A DNA stretch of 18,327 nucleotides, from assembly GCA_964415245.1 (NCBI GenBank), contig CAYQAJ010000084.1, positions 1 to 18,327 on the forward strand, in the 5' to 3' direction. The translations under genes and the position numbers were made by a program. A model generated the notes under the pieces. That model saw only the letters and a list, made by a program, of their open reading frames with translations, did no database searches and had not been told where the DNA came from. The DNA is from CAYQAJ01 sp964415245 (GTDB taxonomy: Bacteria > Planctomycetota > Planctomycetia > Pirellulales > Pirellulaceae). Shown here one piece after another: positions 6,451-14,259 of the stretch (positions are counted from its first letter, which is position 1; each line of letters begins with the position of its first letter).

Positions 6451-7842
6451 ATGTCGCCCATCGACCAGTATCTCGCCGACCATCGCGCGAAGTTCGAAGA
6501 CGACTTGTGCCGTTTGCTGGCGATTCCCAGCGTGAGCGCCGACGGCCGCCATCGCGACGACGTGCGTCGCTGCGCGCTGTTACTCGAAGAGCACTTTCGC
6601 TCGATCGGTCTCGCCGCCGAGACGATCAAGACCGAGGGCCATCCGATCGTGCTGGCCCATTCGCCCCCGGTCGCTGGCGCCCCGCGCGTGCTGGTGTACG
6701 GGCATTACGACGTGCAGCCCCCCGACCCGCTGGAGGAATGGATTTCGCCCCCGTTCGAACCGACGCGGCGCGACGGCAACATCTACGCCCGCGGCGCCAC
6801 CGACGACAAGGGACAGATGCTCACGCACGTCAAGAGTGCCCAGGCTTGGCTCGCAACCGAGAGGTCGCTGCCGGTGCAGCTCACCTTCCTGATCGAAGGG
6901 GAAGAGGAAGTCGGCAGCCCCCACCTCGACAAGCTGCTCGAAGGGGGCTACGGCGACGAATTGCTCAAGCGACTGGCGTGCGACGTGGTCGTCATCAGCG
7001 ATACGTCGCAGTTCGCGCCGGGTCAGCCGGCCATCACGTACGGATTGCGGGGCATCGCGTATTTCGAAGTGCGGCTCACCGGTCCGCGGCAGGATTTGCA
7101 CTCCGGCACGTTCGGCGGCGCGGTGACCAACCCCGCGGTCGCGCTGGCACGCATGATGGCGGCGCTCATCGACGACAAGGGGCGCGTTCAAATCCCCGGA
7201 TTCTACGACGACGTGCTCCCACTCACCGATAGCGAGCGGGCGCAAATGTCCGGCCTCCCTTTCTCCGAACGATCGTTTATGGAGAGCATCGGCGTCGACG
7301 GGCTCAGCGGCGAGCGAGGCTTCAGCACGCTCGAACGACGCTGGGCCCGACCCACGTTCGATATCAACGGGCTCACTTCCGGCTATCAGGGCGAGGGGGC
7401 CAAGACGGTGCTGCCCGCCCGCGCCCGCGCCAAGTTCAGTTTTCGCCTCGTGCCCGAGCAGGATCCGGACAGAATCGCCGCCGCGCTCGAAGCGATGTTG
7501 CGCTCGCTGTGTCCGCCCGGCATCAAGATGGAGCTCGCGTCGACGCACGCGGCCCCCGGCGTCGTCGTTCCGCTCGACAGCCCGTACATGACGGCCGCGG
7601 CGCAGGCGATCGAGCACGGGTTCGGCCGCCCGCCCGTGTTCATTCGCGAGGGGGGCTCGATTCCCGTCGTCACGGCCTTCCGGGAAAAGCTGGGAGTCGA
7701 TACCTTACTGTTGGGCTGGGGGCTCGACGACGACAACACCCACAGCCCCAACGAAAAGTTCTGCCTGGCCGACTTTCACCGCGGAATCAAAACCAGCGCG
7801 TACCTGTGGAAGGCGCTGGGGCGAATCAAACCGGGGAAATGA
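6451..7842 (+). CDS. M20-family metallodipeptidase (carnosinase-like)
   Basis: The protein has 463 residues, the usual size for M20 dipeptidases of the CNDP/DapE-like group, which hydrolyse dipeptides with two bound metal ions (typically Zn or Mn) in the cytoplasm. No signal peptide is seen. Visible metal and catalytic motifs are H85-x-D87 (VYGHYDVQP), bridging D118 (RGATDDKG), general base E152 with metal ligand E153 (EGEEEVGS), D184 (VISDTSQF), H217 (DLHSG, lid domain) and H431 (DNTHSPNE). The lid domain spans about 200-315 and contains YGLRGIAYFEVRLTGP. The ATG at 6451 has no obvious ribosome binding site, but the family's N-terminus (YL-x10-L-x-x-LLAIPSVSAD) begins immediately. It diverges from clpS; the substrate cannot be told from sequence. 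Confidence 0.92.
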   Translation: MSPIDQYLADHRAKFEDDLCRLLAIPSVSADGRHRDDVRRCALLLEEHFRSIGLAAETIKTEGHPIVLAHSPPVAGAPRVLVYGHYDVQPPDPLEEWISPPFEPTRRDGNIYARGATDDKGQMLTHVKSAQAWLATERSLPVQLTFLIEGEEEVGSPHLDKLLEGGYGDELLKRLACDVVVISDTSQFAPGQPAITYGLRGIAYFEVRLTGPRQDLHSGTFGGAVTNPAVALARMMAALIDDKGRVQIPGFYDDVLPLTDSERAQMSGLPFSERSFMESIGVDGLSGERGFSTLERRWARPTFDINGLTSGYQGEGAKTVLPARARAKFSFRLVPEQDPDRIAAALEAMLRSLCPPGIKMELASTHAAPGVVVPLDSPYMTAAAQAIEHGFGRPPVFIREGGSIPVVTAFREKLGVDTLLLGWGLDDDNTHSPNEKFCLADFHRGIKTSAYLWKALGRIKPGK

Positions 7843-7878
7843 CCAATGACCAAATCCAAATGACCAAGGAGCGCTGTT

Positions 7879-7904
7879 ATGGCACGGTCTCCCGACCGTG
7901 CCAT
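7879..7904. repeat. Perfect hairpin with GGTCTCCCGACC centre
   Basis: The arms ATGGCACGGTC and GACCGTGCCAT pair over 11 bp around a TCCC loop. The neighbouring CGCTGTT (7872-7878) is the reverse complement of AACAGCG at 7984-7990, which ties this hairpin to its partner at 7958-7983. Confidence 0.85.
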
Positions 7905-7957
7905 GCGTGCGAGCGAAGTTCTTGATGGTCAGTGTTTCCAGGACTTCCCGCTTTAGC

Positions 7958-7983
7958 GTGTCGCGGTCGGGAGACCGCGACAC
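7958..7983. repeat. Perfect hairpin, inverted partner of the one at 7879
   Basis: The arms GTGTCGCGGTC and GACCGCGACAC pair over 11 bp around GGGA. Reverse-complemented, this unit plus AACAGCG aligns with 7872-7904: CGCTGTT and the GGTCTCCCGACC core are identical, and the outer stem bases differ but covary to keep pairing. That is what related mobile hairpins show. Confidence 0.85.
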
Positions 7984-8067
7984 AACAGCGACCAAGGAAT
8001 CGGCAAATGGTTCGATCGCCGGCGCATTGGTCATTTGTCATTGGGAAATTGGTCATTTCTGAGTTCC

Positions 8068-9351
8068 ATGCTTGATCGCAAGTTTCTTGTCGAAAATGCC
8101 GCGCTGGTGAAGCGGAACTGCGCCCATCGCGGCGTGCAGGTCGACGTCGACCGGCTCGTGGAGCTCGAACGGCAGCGGCGCGAAAAGCTCGAGCTGGTGC
8201 AGGAGCTGAATCGCCGCGCCAACGAAGTCGCCAAGTCGATCGGCAAGGCGCCCGACGCCGGCGAGCGCGAGGCCCGCAAGGAGGAAGGTCGCCGGCTCCG
8301 GGGCGAAAAAGACGCCGCCCAGGAGGAGCACGACCGGCTGGACGGCGAAATCGTGGCCTTGCAGCGGCTGATCCCCAACCTCTCGCATCCCGATGCGCCG
8401 GTCGGCGGCGACGATTCGGCCAACCGCGAAGTGCGCCGCGGTCGCCACGAACCGCGCAAGTTCGACTTCACGCCGCTCGATCACGTGCAGCTTGGCGAGC
8501 GGCTCGACCTGATCGACTTCGAAGGGGGCGGCCGCACGACCGGACACGGCTTCTACTTCCTCAAGAACGAGGCGGTGCTGCTGGAGCTAGCTCTGCAGCA
8601 GTTCGCGGTTAACCTGCTTCGCGGCGAAGGGTTCACGCCGGTTGTCACGCCCGACCTGGCGCAAGATCGCATTCTGGAAGGCATTGGCTTCATCCCCCGC
8701 GGGCCCGAGACGCAGGTGTACAGCATCGAAAACACGCACTTGAGCCTCGTGGGCACTGCCGAGATCACGCTCGGCGGCCTGTACGCCGATCAAACGGTCG
8801 ACCGCGACGAGCTGCCGATGCGCCTGTGCGGCATCAGCCATTGTTTCCGCACCGAGGCGGGCGCCGGCGGCCGGGCAGCGCGCGGACTGTACCGCGTGCA
8901 CCAGTTCACCAAGATCGAGATGTTCGCCTTCACGCTCCCCGAGCAAAGCGACGCCATGCTCGACGAGCTCTGTGGCCTGGAGTGCCGCATCTTCGACGAG
9001 TTGGGCATTCCCTACCGCGTGGTCGACACGGCCACGGGCGATCTGGGCGGGCCCGCCTATCGCAAGTACGATCTGGAGGCGTGGATGCCCGGCCGGGGCG
9101 ATGGCGGCGAGTGGGGCGAAGTGACCAGCACCAGCAACTGCACCGATTACCAGGCGCGGCGACTGAACATCCGCTTCAAGACGAAGGGGGAGAAGGGCAC
9201 CGAATTCGTGCACACACTCAACGGCACGGCGGTAGCCATCAGCCGCGCACTTGTCGCAATCCTGGAGAACAATCAACAAGCGGACGGATCGGTCGACGTG
9301 CCCGAAGTGCTGCGGACATTCGTCGGCACCGATCGAATAGCACGCGGGTGA
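8068..9351 (+). CDS. serS: Serine--tRNA ligase
   Basis: This is a 427-residue cytoplasmic class II aminoacyl-tRNA synthetase that charges tRNA-Ser (and tRNA-Sec where present). The N-terminal helical arm begins MLDRKFLVENAALVKRN; a long charged coiled coil (about 30-105) binds the tRNA variable arm. Motif 2 is at about 260 (CFRTEAGAGGRAARGLYRVHQFTKIEMF), and motif 3 at about 385-415 (NGTAVAISRALVAILENNQ, then V-P-x-V-L-R). TAEITLGGLY matches the serine-binding TxE signature. Length and order are normal. The ATG at 8068 matches the family N-terminus; an in-frame TTG at 8035 would add 11 residues encoded by repeat sequence and is unlikely. No good ribosome binding site is present (only GAG 5 nt before ATG), and the leader is made of the upstream repeat array. 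Confidence 0.96.
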   Translation: MLDRKFLVENAALVKRNCAHRGVQVDVDRLVELERQRREKLELVQELNRRANEVAKSIGKAPDAGEREARKEEGRRLRGEKDAAQEEHDRLDGEIVALQRLIPNLSHPDAPVGGDDSANREVRRGRHEPRKFDFTPLDHVQLGERLDLIDFEGGGRTTGHGFYFLKNEAVLLELALQQFAVNLLRGEGFTPVVTPDLAQDRILEGIGFIPRGPETQVYSIENTHLSLVGTAEITLGGLYADQTVDRDELPMRLCGISHCFRTEAGAGGRAARGLYRVHQFTKIEMFAFTLPEQSDAMLDELCGLECRIFDELGIPYRVVDTATGDLGGPAYRKYDLEAWMPGRGDGGEWGEVTSTSNCTDYQARRLNIRFKTKGEKGTEFVHTLNGTAVAISRALVAILENNQQADGSVDVPEVLRTFVGTDRIARG

Positions 9352-9680
9352 TTGTCAGTTGTCCGTGGTCAGTAGTCAGTTGCCGCAAGCGGATGGAGCG
9401 CACAGAAACTGTCAGAGGCTATCCGAAAACCGTCCGGAGAAGGGGACAGGCACATTTTGCTCCGCGATTTCTGCAATGAGAGCGAGCCAACTCGTCGCCC
9501 GCTACGCAAAATGAGCCAGTCCCCGACGGTTTTCGGATAGCCTGTCAGTTGTCCGTGGTCAGTTGTCCGTAGTCGCAAGCGGACGCAGCGCTTGCAAAAG
9601 TGCCCAACCTGACAGGTCCCGCAGTTCCGAATGGCCCGCACACAACTGACAACGGACCACTGACAACTGACATCCTGCCG
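9352..9680. repeat. GTCAGTTGTC repeat array between convergent serS and glgC
   Basis: The 20-nt word TGTCAGTTGTCCGTGGTCAG occurs identically at 9353-9372 and 9543-9562, each followed by a similar CGCAAGCGGA-x-G-x-AGCGC segment. Reverse-complemented copies (ACAACTGACAACGGACCACT and TGACAACTGAC) fill 9641-9672, just before the glgC stop. The array starts directly at the serS stop codon. A separate foldback element (9416-9543) sits within it. There is no coding potential; it may serve as a bidirectional transcription barrier. Confidence 0.75.
9416..9543. mobile_element. ~127-bp foldback (MITE/REP-like) element
   Basis: The terminal arms AGGCTATCCGAAAACCGTC (9416-9434) and GACGGTTTTCGGATAGCCT (9525-9543) are perfect 19-bp inverted repeats. 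An inner pair, GGGGACAGGCACATTTTGC... (from 9442) and ...GCAAAATGAGCCAGTCCCC (to 9524), pairs at about 20 of 25 positions. TGTCAG occurs on both sides (9410-9415 and 9543-9548), which could be a target duplication, but the host array also contains that word. The element has no open frame; it is non-autonomous, and the mobilising enzyme is not in the window. Confidence 0.6.
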
Positions 9681-10976
9681 CTACAATACCCACCCGTCCC
9701 GCATCACGGCTTCCTTGACGACGATGGGAATGCCGTCGCGGATGACGCAGTCCTCGGCGTCGTCGCCGTCGACGATGCCCTTGGCGTTCTGGATCCGCAC
9801 GTCCGCGCCGATGCGGCAGTTTTTGTCGACGATCGCCCCGTCGACGATGCTGTCGGCCCCAATGCCGATCGGCGGACGTCCGGAGGCGCGGGCCGCTTCG
9901 ATCTCGGCGGGGGTCTCGTATTCGTCGGCCCCCATCAGCACCGAGTTGCGGATCACCGCCCGCGGCCCCACGACGCACCGCAGCCCGATCACGCTATTCT
10001 CGATCGTCGCCCCGGCCCCGATGCGGCACCCTTCGGCCACCAGGCTGCTGCGGATTTTCGCCTCTTCGATATGCGACGGCGGCAGGAAACTGGCCCGCGT
10101 GTACACTGGCGCCTCGGACGATGCGAGCTCGAAAGGGGGGGCCGGACCGGCCAGGCTCAGGTTAGCCTCATAGAACGAACGAATCGTCCCGATGTCCTCC
10201 CAGTATCCGTCGAACAAGTGCACGTGCACGCGGCGGCTGCGGATCGACGCCGGGAAAACCTCCTTGCCGAAGTCGCGGTAATCGGTCTTGGTGAGCGCGT
10301 CGAGCAACGTCGCGCGATTGAACAGGTAGATGCCCATGCTCGCCAGGCAGTCGCGCCCCTGGCTCGGCACGCCCTGGGCGTCGATCCAGCGGGGATCCAT
10401 CCGCACGACGTCGATCTCCTCGTCGGTCTCCGGTTTCTCGAGAAAGCCCACCACGCGCCCGGTCTCGTCGACGCGCATCACTCCCAGCGATCGGGCCGCC
10501 TGCCGCGTGACGGGCATGGCGGCAATGGTCACGTCGGCCTTAGCGTTGGCGTGCGTGCGGATCATGTCGCCGAAGTCCATCCGATAGAGCTGGTCGCCCG
10601 AGAGAATCAGCACGTACTCGATGCCCGGCTGCTGCAGGTAGCGGAGGTTCTTGCGGACTGCGTCGGCCGTGCCCTGGTACCAGTGGGTGTCGGAATCCAT
10701 GGTCTGCTGTGCAGCCAGGATTTCGACGAAACCGCCGCTGAAGTGGTCGAAGCGGTAGGTCTGGCGGATGTGGCGGTGCAGACTCACCGACATGAACTGG
10801 GTGAGCACGTAAATTTGGTTGATGCCGCTATTGAGGCAGTTGGACAGCGGAATGTCGATAAGCCGGTACTTGGCGGCCAGCGGCACTGCGGGCTTCGAGC
10901 GGACTTTGGTGAGCGGGTAGAGCCGCGTCCCGCGACCGCCGCCCAGAACCAGCGCCACTACATGATGCATCGCCAT
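9681..10976 (-). CDS. glgC: Glucose-1-phosphate adenylyltransferase (ADP-glucose pyrophosphorylase)
   Basis: The protein has 431 residues from ATG 10976 (429 from the second ATG at 10970). It makes ADP-glucose from glucose-1-phosphate and ATP, the committed step of glycogen synthesis, in the cytoplasm. The nucleotidyltransferase domain shows the glycine-rich loop LGGGRGTRLYPLT (about 10-22), the KPAVPLAAKYRLIDIPLSNC stretch, QGTADAVRKNL and LSGDQLYRMD. From about 295 the hexapeptide left-handed beta-helix is visible (ENSVIGLRCVVGPRAVIRNSVLMGAD). The sequence resembles the cyanobacterial/plant-type enzyme (RLIDIPLSNCLNSGI, YVLTQF-S-SLHRH). TAGGG 6 nt before the ATG is a usable ribosome binding site and overlaps the stop of the upstream thioredoxin-fold gene, which ends 8 nt away, so the two are probably cotranscribed. 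Confidence 0.95.
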   Translation of the reverse strand: MAMHHVVALVLGGGRGTRLYPLTKVRSKPAVPLAAKYRLIDIPLSNCLNSGINQIYVLTQFMSVSLHRHIRQTYRFDHFSGGFVEILAAQQTMDSDTHWYQGTADAVRKNLRYLQQPGIEYVLILSGDQLYRMDFGDMIRTHANAKADVTIAAMPVTRQAARSLGVMRVDETGRVVGFLEKPETDEEIDVVRMDPRWIDAQGVPSQGRDCLASMGIYLFNRATLLDALTKTDYRDFGKEVFPASIRSRRVHVHLFDGYWEDIGTIRSFYEANLSLAGPAPPFELASSEAPVYTRASFLPPSHIEEAKIRSSLVAEGCRIGAGATIENSVIGLRCVVGPRAVIRNSVLMGADEYETPAEIEAARASGRPPIGIGADSIVDGAIVDKNCRIGADVRIQNAKGIVDGDDAEDCVIRDGIPIVVKEAVMRDGWVL

Positions 10977-10984
10977 CGCGAACC

Positions 10985-11575
<591 letters not shown>

Positions 11576-11882
11576 GAGGCGGTGTCTCCAGGATCAAGGC
11601 AAAAGAGTGAGGCCCGTGGAATCGCGGCACGGCGCGCAAGCGCGGCCGATGGGACAGGGACCTGGGAAAACCGTGATTCTAGCGTTCCGGAGGGCCGTTC
11701 TCCAGGCGGGGGGGCGGATTTGCGCCGGCGAGAGAACGCCGCGAAGAACCCCCGATTTATGGGGCGTGGGCGTCGGATGGCAGGGGAACTCCACGATACG
11801 GCCGTGCGTCTATTGCAGGAGCAGACTTTGCGCCTCAAGCTACACTTGTGTGATACTCGCCGCCTTCGGAGCCCCAAATACC
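11576..11882. other. Divergent intergenic region
   Basis: This 307-nt spacer separates the minus-strand thioredoxin-fold gene from the plus-strand DUF4139-type gene. Apart from the promoter candidate at 11676-11704, I see no RNA gene, repeat or strong terminator. CGGAG about 11 nt before the ATG at 11883 is the only ribosome binding site candidate for the plus-strand gene. Confidence 0.55.
11676..11704 (-). promoter_or_regulatory. Putative promoter of the thioredoxin-fold/glgC pair
   Basis: On the minus strand TAGAAT (11681-11676) follows TGGAGA (11704-11699) after 17 nt. Matches are 5 of 6 and 4 of 6 to the sigma70 consensus. It would give a leader of about 94 nt. Confidence 0.3.
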
Positions 11883-14018
11883 ATGATCCGCACGAAATAC
11901 CCACTCACGAAGTGCTGCCTCGCCGCCCTCACCCTCGCTTGCGGTTTCGCGCTCCGCGGACAAACCACCAAGGCCCAAGCCCAGGAGGAAAACGCCGCCG
12001 CCATCCCGCTTAAGCGCGTCGTGATGTTTTCCTCCGGCGTGGCGTTCTTCGAGCGCGGCGGACAGGTCACGGGCGATGCCCGGCTCGACCTGCAGTTTCA
12101 TTCCCGCGACATCAACGATCTCTTGAAGAGCATGGTGCTGCAGGACCTGGGTGGCGGGCGCATCTCGACCGTGTCCTACGGGTCGAAGGACCCCATCACC
12201 CGCACCCTGTCCACGTTCTCGATCGATCTGACGTCCAATCCCACGCTGGCTGACCTGTTGTCGCAGATTCGCGGCGAGCGCGTCGAGATCGAAGCGCCCG
12301 ATAAGCTTGCGGGCACCATCGTCGGCGTCGAACACCGCACCCGCCGCGTGGGTGAGAACGACACCGTCGAAGTGGCGTTCCTCAACCTGCTGACCGAGGA
12401 CGGGCTGCGGAGCGTGTCGCTCGACAATGTCGGCCGCATCAAGCTGGCCAACGCCAAGCTCGACGCCGAGCTGCGCCAAGCGCTGGCCATCCTGGCCATG
12501 AGCCACGACACCGACAAGAAGACCGTATCGCTGAACTTCCTCGGCGCCGGCGAGCGACAGGTGCGCGTGGGGTACATCCAGGAAGCGCCGATCTGGAAGA
12601 CCAGCTATCGCCTGGTGCTCTCGGACGACGAAGCGCCGCTGATCCAGGGCTGGGCGATCGTCGAGAACACGACCGAGGAAGATTGGAGCGACGTCAACCT
12701 GACGCTGGTCAGCGGCCGCCCCATCTCGTTCATCATGGACCTGTATCAGCCGCTGTACGTGAGCCGGCCCGTGGTGATGCCCGAGTTGTACGCCTCGCTT
12801 CGCCCCCGCACGTACGACCAGGATTTGGCCGAGGCGGAGCGGGAGTTCGCCGACGCAGCCGGCCGCCCTAACGCATCGTACGAATCCGCCTCGCTGGCCA
12901 AGAAGGACGCGACCCGAGAAAAGGCTTTGCAGGAGCAGAATCGGGCTCTCGCCCGCAGCCGTAACGGCGATTTCGCGTACGCAGACGACAAGGCTCAGGG
13001 GGGCGGCGGAAAAGCCATGCGGCCCGGCGACAGTGTGCGCTCGGTGGCGCAAGCTGGCGACGTGGGCGAGATGTTCCAATACGTGATCGCCACACCCGTT
13101 TCGCTCGAACGCCAGCGGAGCGCCATGCTGCCGATCGTGAACCAGTCGATCGAAGCCGAGAAGGTTTCGATCTACAACCAGGCCGTGCACGCCAAGCACC
13201 CCTTGAACGGCGCCCGGCTCAAGAACACCACCGACCTGCACTTGATGCAAGGGCCGATCACCGTGTTCGACGGCGGGGCGTACGCCGGCGACGCGCAAAT
13301 CCAGGATTTGCAGCCGGGCACCGATCGCCTCATCAGCTACGCGATGGACCTCGATACCGAGGTCGCCCCCACCAGCGACCCCGTCGCCACGCACCTTTTG
13401 TCGGCGAAGTTCATCAAAGGGGTGCTGCACGTTTCGCACAAGCACACCCGCAAGCAGTCGTACGTGGTGAAGAACTCCGGCAGCGCCGCGAAGAAGGTGC
13501 TCATCGAATATCCTCTCGACACGAACTGGAAGCTGCTCGAGCCGATGGAGCCGGCCGAAAAGACCCGCGACCTGTACCGCTTTCTGGTCAACGCCGAGCC
13601 CGGCAAGCCAGAATCGATCGACATCCGCGAGGAGCGAACCATCGGCCAGCAGATCGCCGTGATGAACATGGACGACAACTCGATCCGCTATTACATCAAT
13701 GCCAAGGAAGTGAGCCAGGAAGTGAAGGACGCGCTCTCGGAGGTCATCAAGCGCAAACAGGCCCTGGCCCAGGTCGTGAACCAGCGCAACGAGCTGGATC
13801 GGCAGATTCAGGTAATCTTTCAGGAGCAGAGCCGCATCCGACAGAACATGACGGAGCTGCCCAAGGACTCGGAACTATTCCGCCGCTACCTGACAAAGTT
13901 CAACGAGCAGGAAGACAGCATCGAGCAGCTTCGCGCCCAGGTGCAGCAATCGATCGACGACGAGGCGAAACAGCGCAAAGCCCTCGACGAATTCCTGATC
14001 GGGCTCGACCTCGCATAA
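11883..14018 (+). CDS. DUF4139-type secreted protein with C-terminal coiled coil
   Basis: The protein has 711 residues. Residues 1-34 form a signal peptide (K/R start, hydrophobic 12-24, AQA at 31-33 as likely cleavage site). About 40-300 contains the beta-rich opening IPLKRVVMFSSGVAFFERGG and WKTSYRLVL...IQGWAIVENTTEEDWSDVNLTLVSGRP, which is the signature of DUF4139 (MuiA-like) proteins; a longer beta region continues to about 600. A low-complexity linker (about 320-395, Ala/Lys/Arg/Gly-rich) interrupts the domain. The last ~105 residues are a strongly charged coiled coil (KRKQALAQVVNQRNELDRQI...). The function of the family is unknown; the domain make-up suggests an exported structural or binding protein. 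It stands alone, diverging from the thioredoxin-fold gene. The start is chosen for the signal peptide and weak CGGAG; the longer open frame upstream overlaps the divergent gene. Confidence 0.82.
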   Translation: MIRTKYPLTKCCLAALTLACGFALRGQTTKAQAQEENAAAIPLKRVVMFSSGVAFFERGGQVTGDARLDLQFHSRDINDLLKSMVLQDLGGGRISTVSYGSKDPITRTLSTFSIDLTSNPTLADLLSQIRGERVEIEAPDKLAGTIVGVEHRTRRVGENDTVEVAFLNLLTEDGLRSVSLDNVGRIKLANAKLDAELRQALAILAMSHDTDKKTVSLNFLGAGERQVRVGYIQEAPIWKTSYRLVLSDDEAPLIQGWAIVENTTEEDWSDVNLTLVSGRPISFIMDLYQPLYVSRPVVMPELYASLRPRTYDQDLAEAEREFADAAGRPNASYESASLAKKDATREKALQEQNRALARSRNGDFAYADDKAQGGGGKAMRPGDSVRSVAQAGDVGEMFQYVIATPVSLERQRSAMLPIVNQSIEAEKVSIYNQAVHAKHPLNGARLKNTTDLHLMQGPITVFDGGAYAGDAQIQDLQPGTDRLISYAMDLDTEVAPTSDPVATHLLSAKFIKGVLHVSHKHTRKQSYVVKNSGSAAKKVLIEYPLDTNWKLLEPMEPAEKTRDLYRFLVNAEPGKPESIDIREERTIGQQIAVMNMDDNSIRYYINAKEVSQEVKDALSEVIKRKQALAQVVNQRNELDRQIQVIFQEQSRIRQNMTELPKDSELFRRYLTKFNEQEDSIEQLRAQVQQSIDDEAKQRKALDEFLIGLDLA

Positions 14019-14031
14019 CGACTTCAACTCG

Positions 14032-14062
14032 TTCGCCTGGGGGTTCAATCTCCCCTGGCGAA
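14032..14062. terminator. Long hairpin after the DUF4139-type gene
   Basis: TTCGCC-T-GGGGG-TTCAATC-TCCCC-T-GGCGAA folds into a 12-level stem: 6 bp, a T-T mismatch, then 5 bp including a G-T pair. It starts 14 nt after the stop at 14018. No T-tract follows, so a classic rho-independent terminator is not certain. The 7-nt loop resembles a tRNA T-loop (TTCRANY) but no tRNA surrounds it. Confidence 0.45.
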
Positions 14063-14159
14063 TTCCACGCTTGCGGCCAGCGCGCTCCGCGATCCCTACA
14101 TTCGCTCGCGGATTGAATTCCTCTCCCGGTGCATGAATCGCTTGCGGTTTCGAGCCTTT

Positions 14160-14245
14160 CCCCGTATCGTTGGGGACTGCTCGTTTCGCTCCGCAAGAGT
14201 GCCCAAAGTGCGCCAGTCCCCCGACCGCTTTGGGATAGGCACTTG
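14160..14245. repeat. Diverged member of the GGGGACAGGCAC/GCCAGTCCCC element family
   Basis: The right part (AAAGTGCGCCAGTCCCC, then GAC, G-x-TTT-GGATAGGC at 14205-14240) aligns with the right arm of the foldback element at 9508-9542 with only a few differences. The left part (GGGGAC..., TTTCGCTCCGC, 14172-14193) weakly matches its left arm. CCCAAAG (14202-14208) and CTTTGGG (14228-14234) are inverted. It ends about 15 nt before the deoC start. Confidence 0.55.
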
Positions 14246-14259
14246 ATCCGAGGCTTAAC

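Larger units (their letters stand above)
7839..8059. repeat. Nested inverted-repeat array upstream of serS
   Basis: The left edge carries tandem words of the type AATGACCAA (about 7839-7868), starting inside the dipeptidase stop region (AAATGACC). The right edge carries the reverse complements (CATTGGTCATTTGTCATTGG and GGTCATTTC, about 8025-8059). Between them lie two hairpins. Together they form a nested palindromic structure about 220 bp long that fills almost the whole gap between the dipeptidase and serS genes. There is no open frame of note and no transposase. Confidence 0.75.

Noticed and set aside
7839..8059. CRISPR array
   Set aside because: Repeats are short, inverted and irregularly spaced, with no uniform spacers and no cas genes.
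8035..8067. Upstream TTG start for serS adding 11 residues
   Set aside because: The added residues come from repeat DNA and do not belong to the SerS N-terminus, which begins at MLDRKF.
11835..13445. Minus-strand frame of 536 residues opposite the DUF4139-type gene
   Set aside because: Antisense shadow caused by GC-biased codons; composition is typical of such frames and the plus strand carries the recognisable family.
14039..14062. tRNA gene suggested by the T-arm-like GGGGGTTCAATC
   Set aside because: No D-arm, anticodon arm or matching acceptor strand lies upstream at the right distance; the flanks pair directly as one hairpin.
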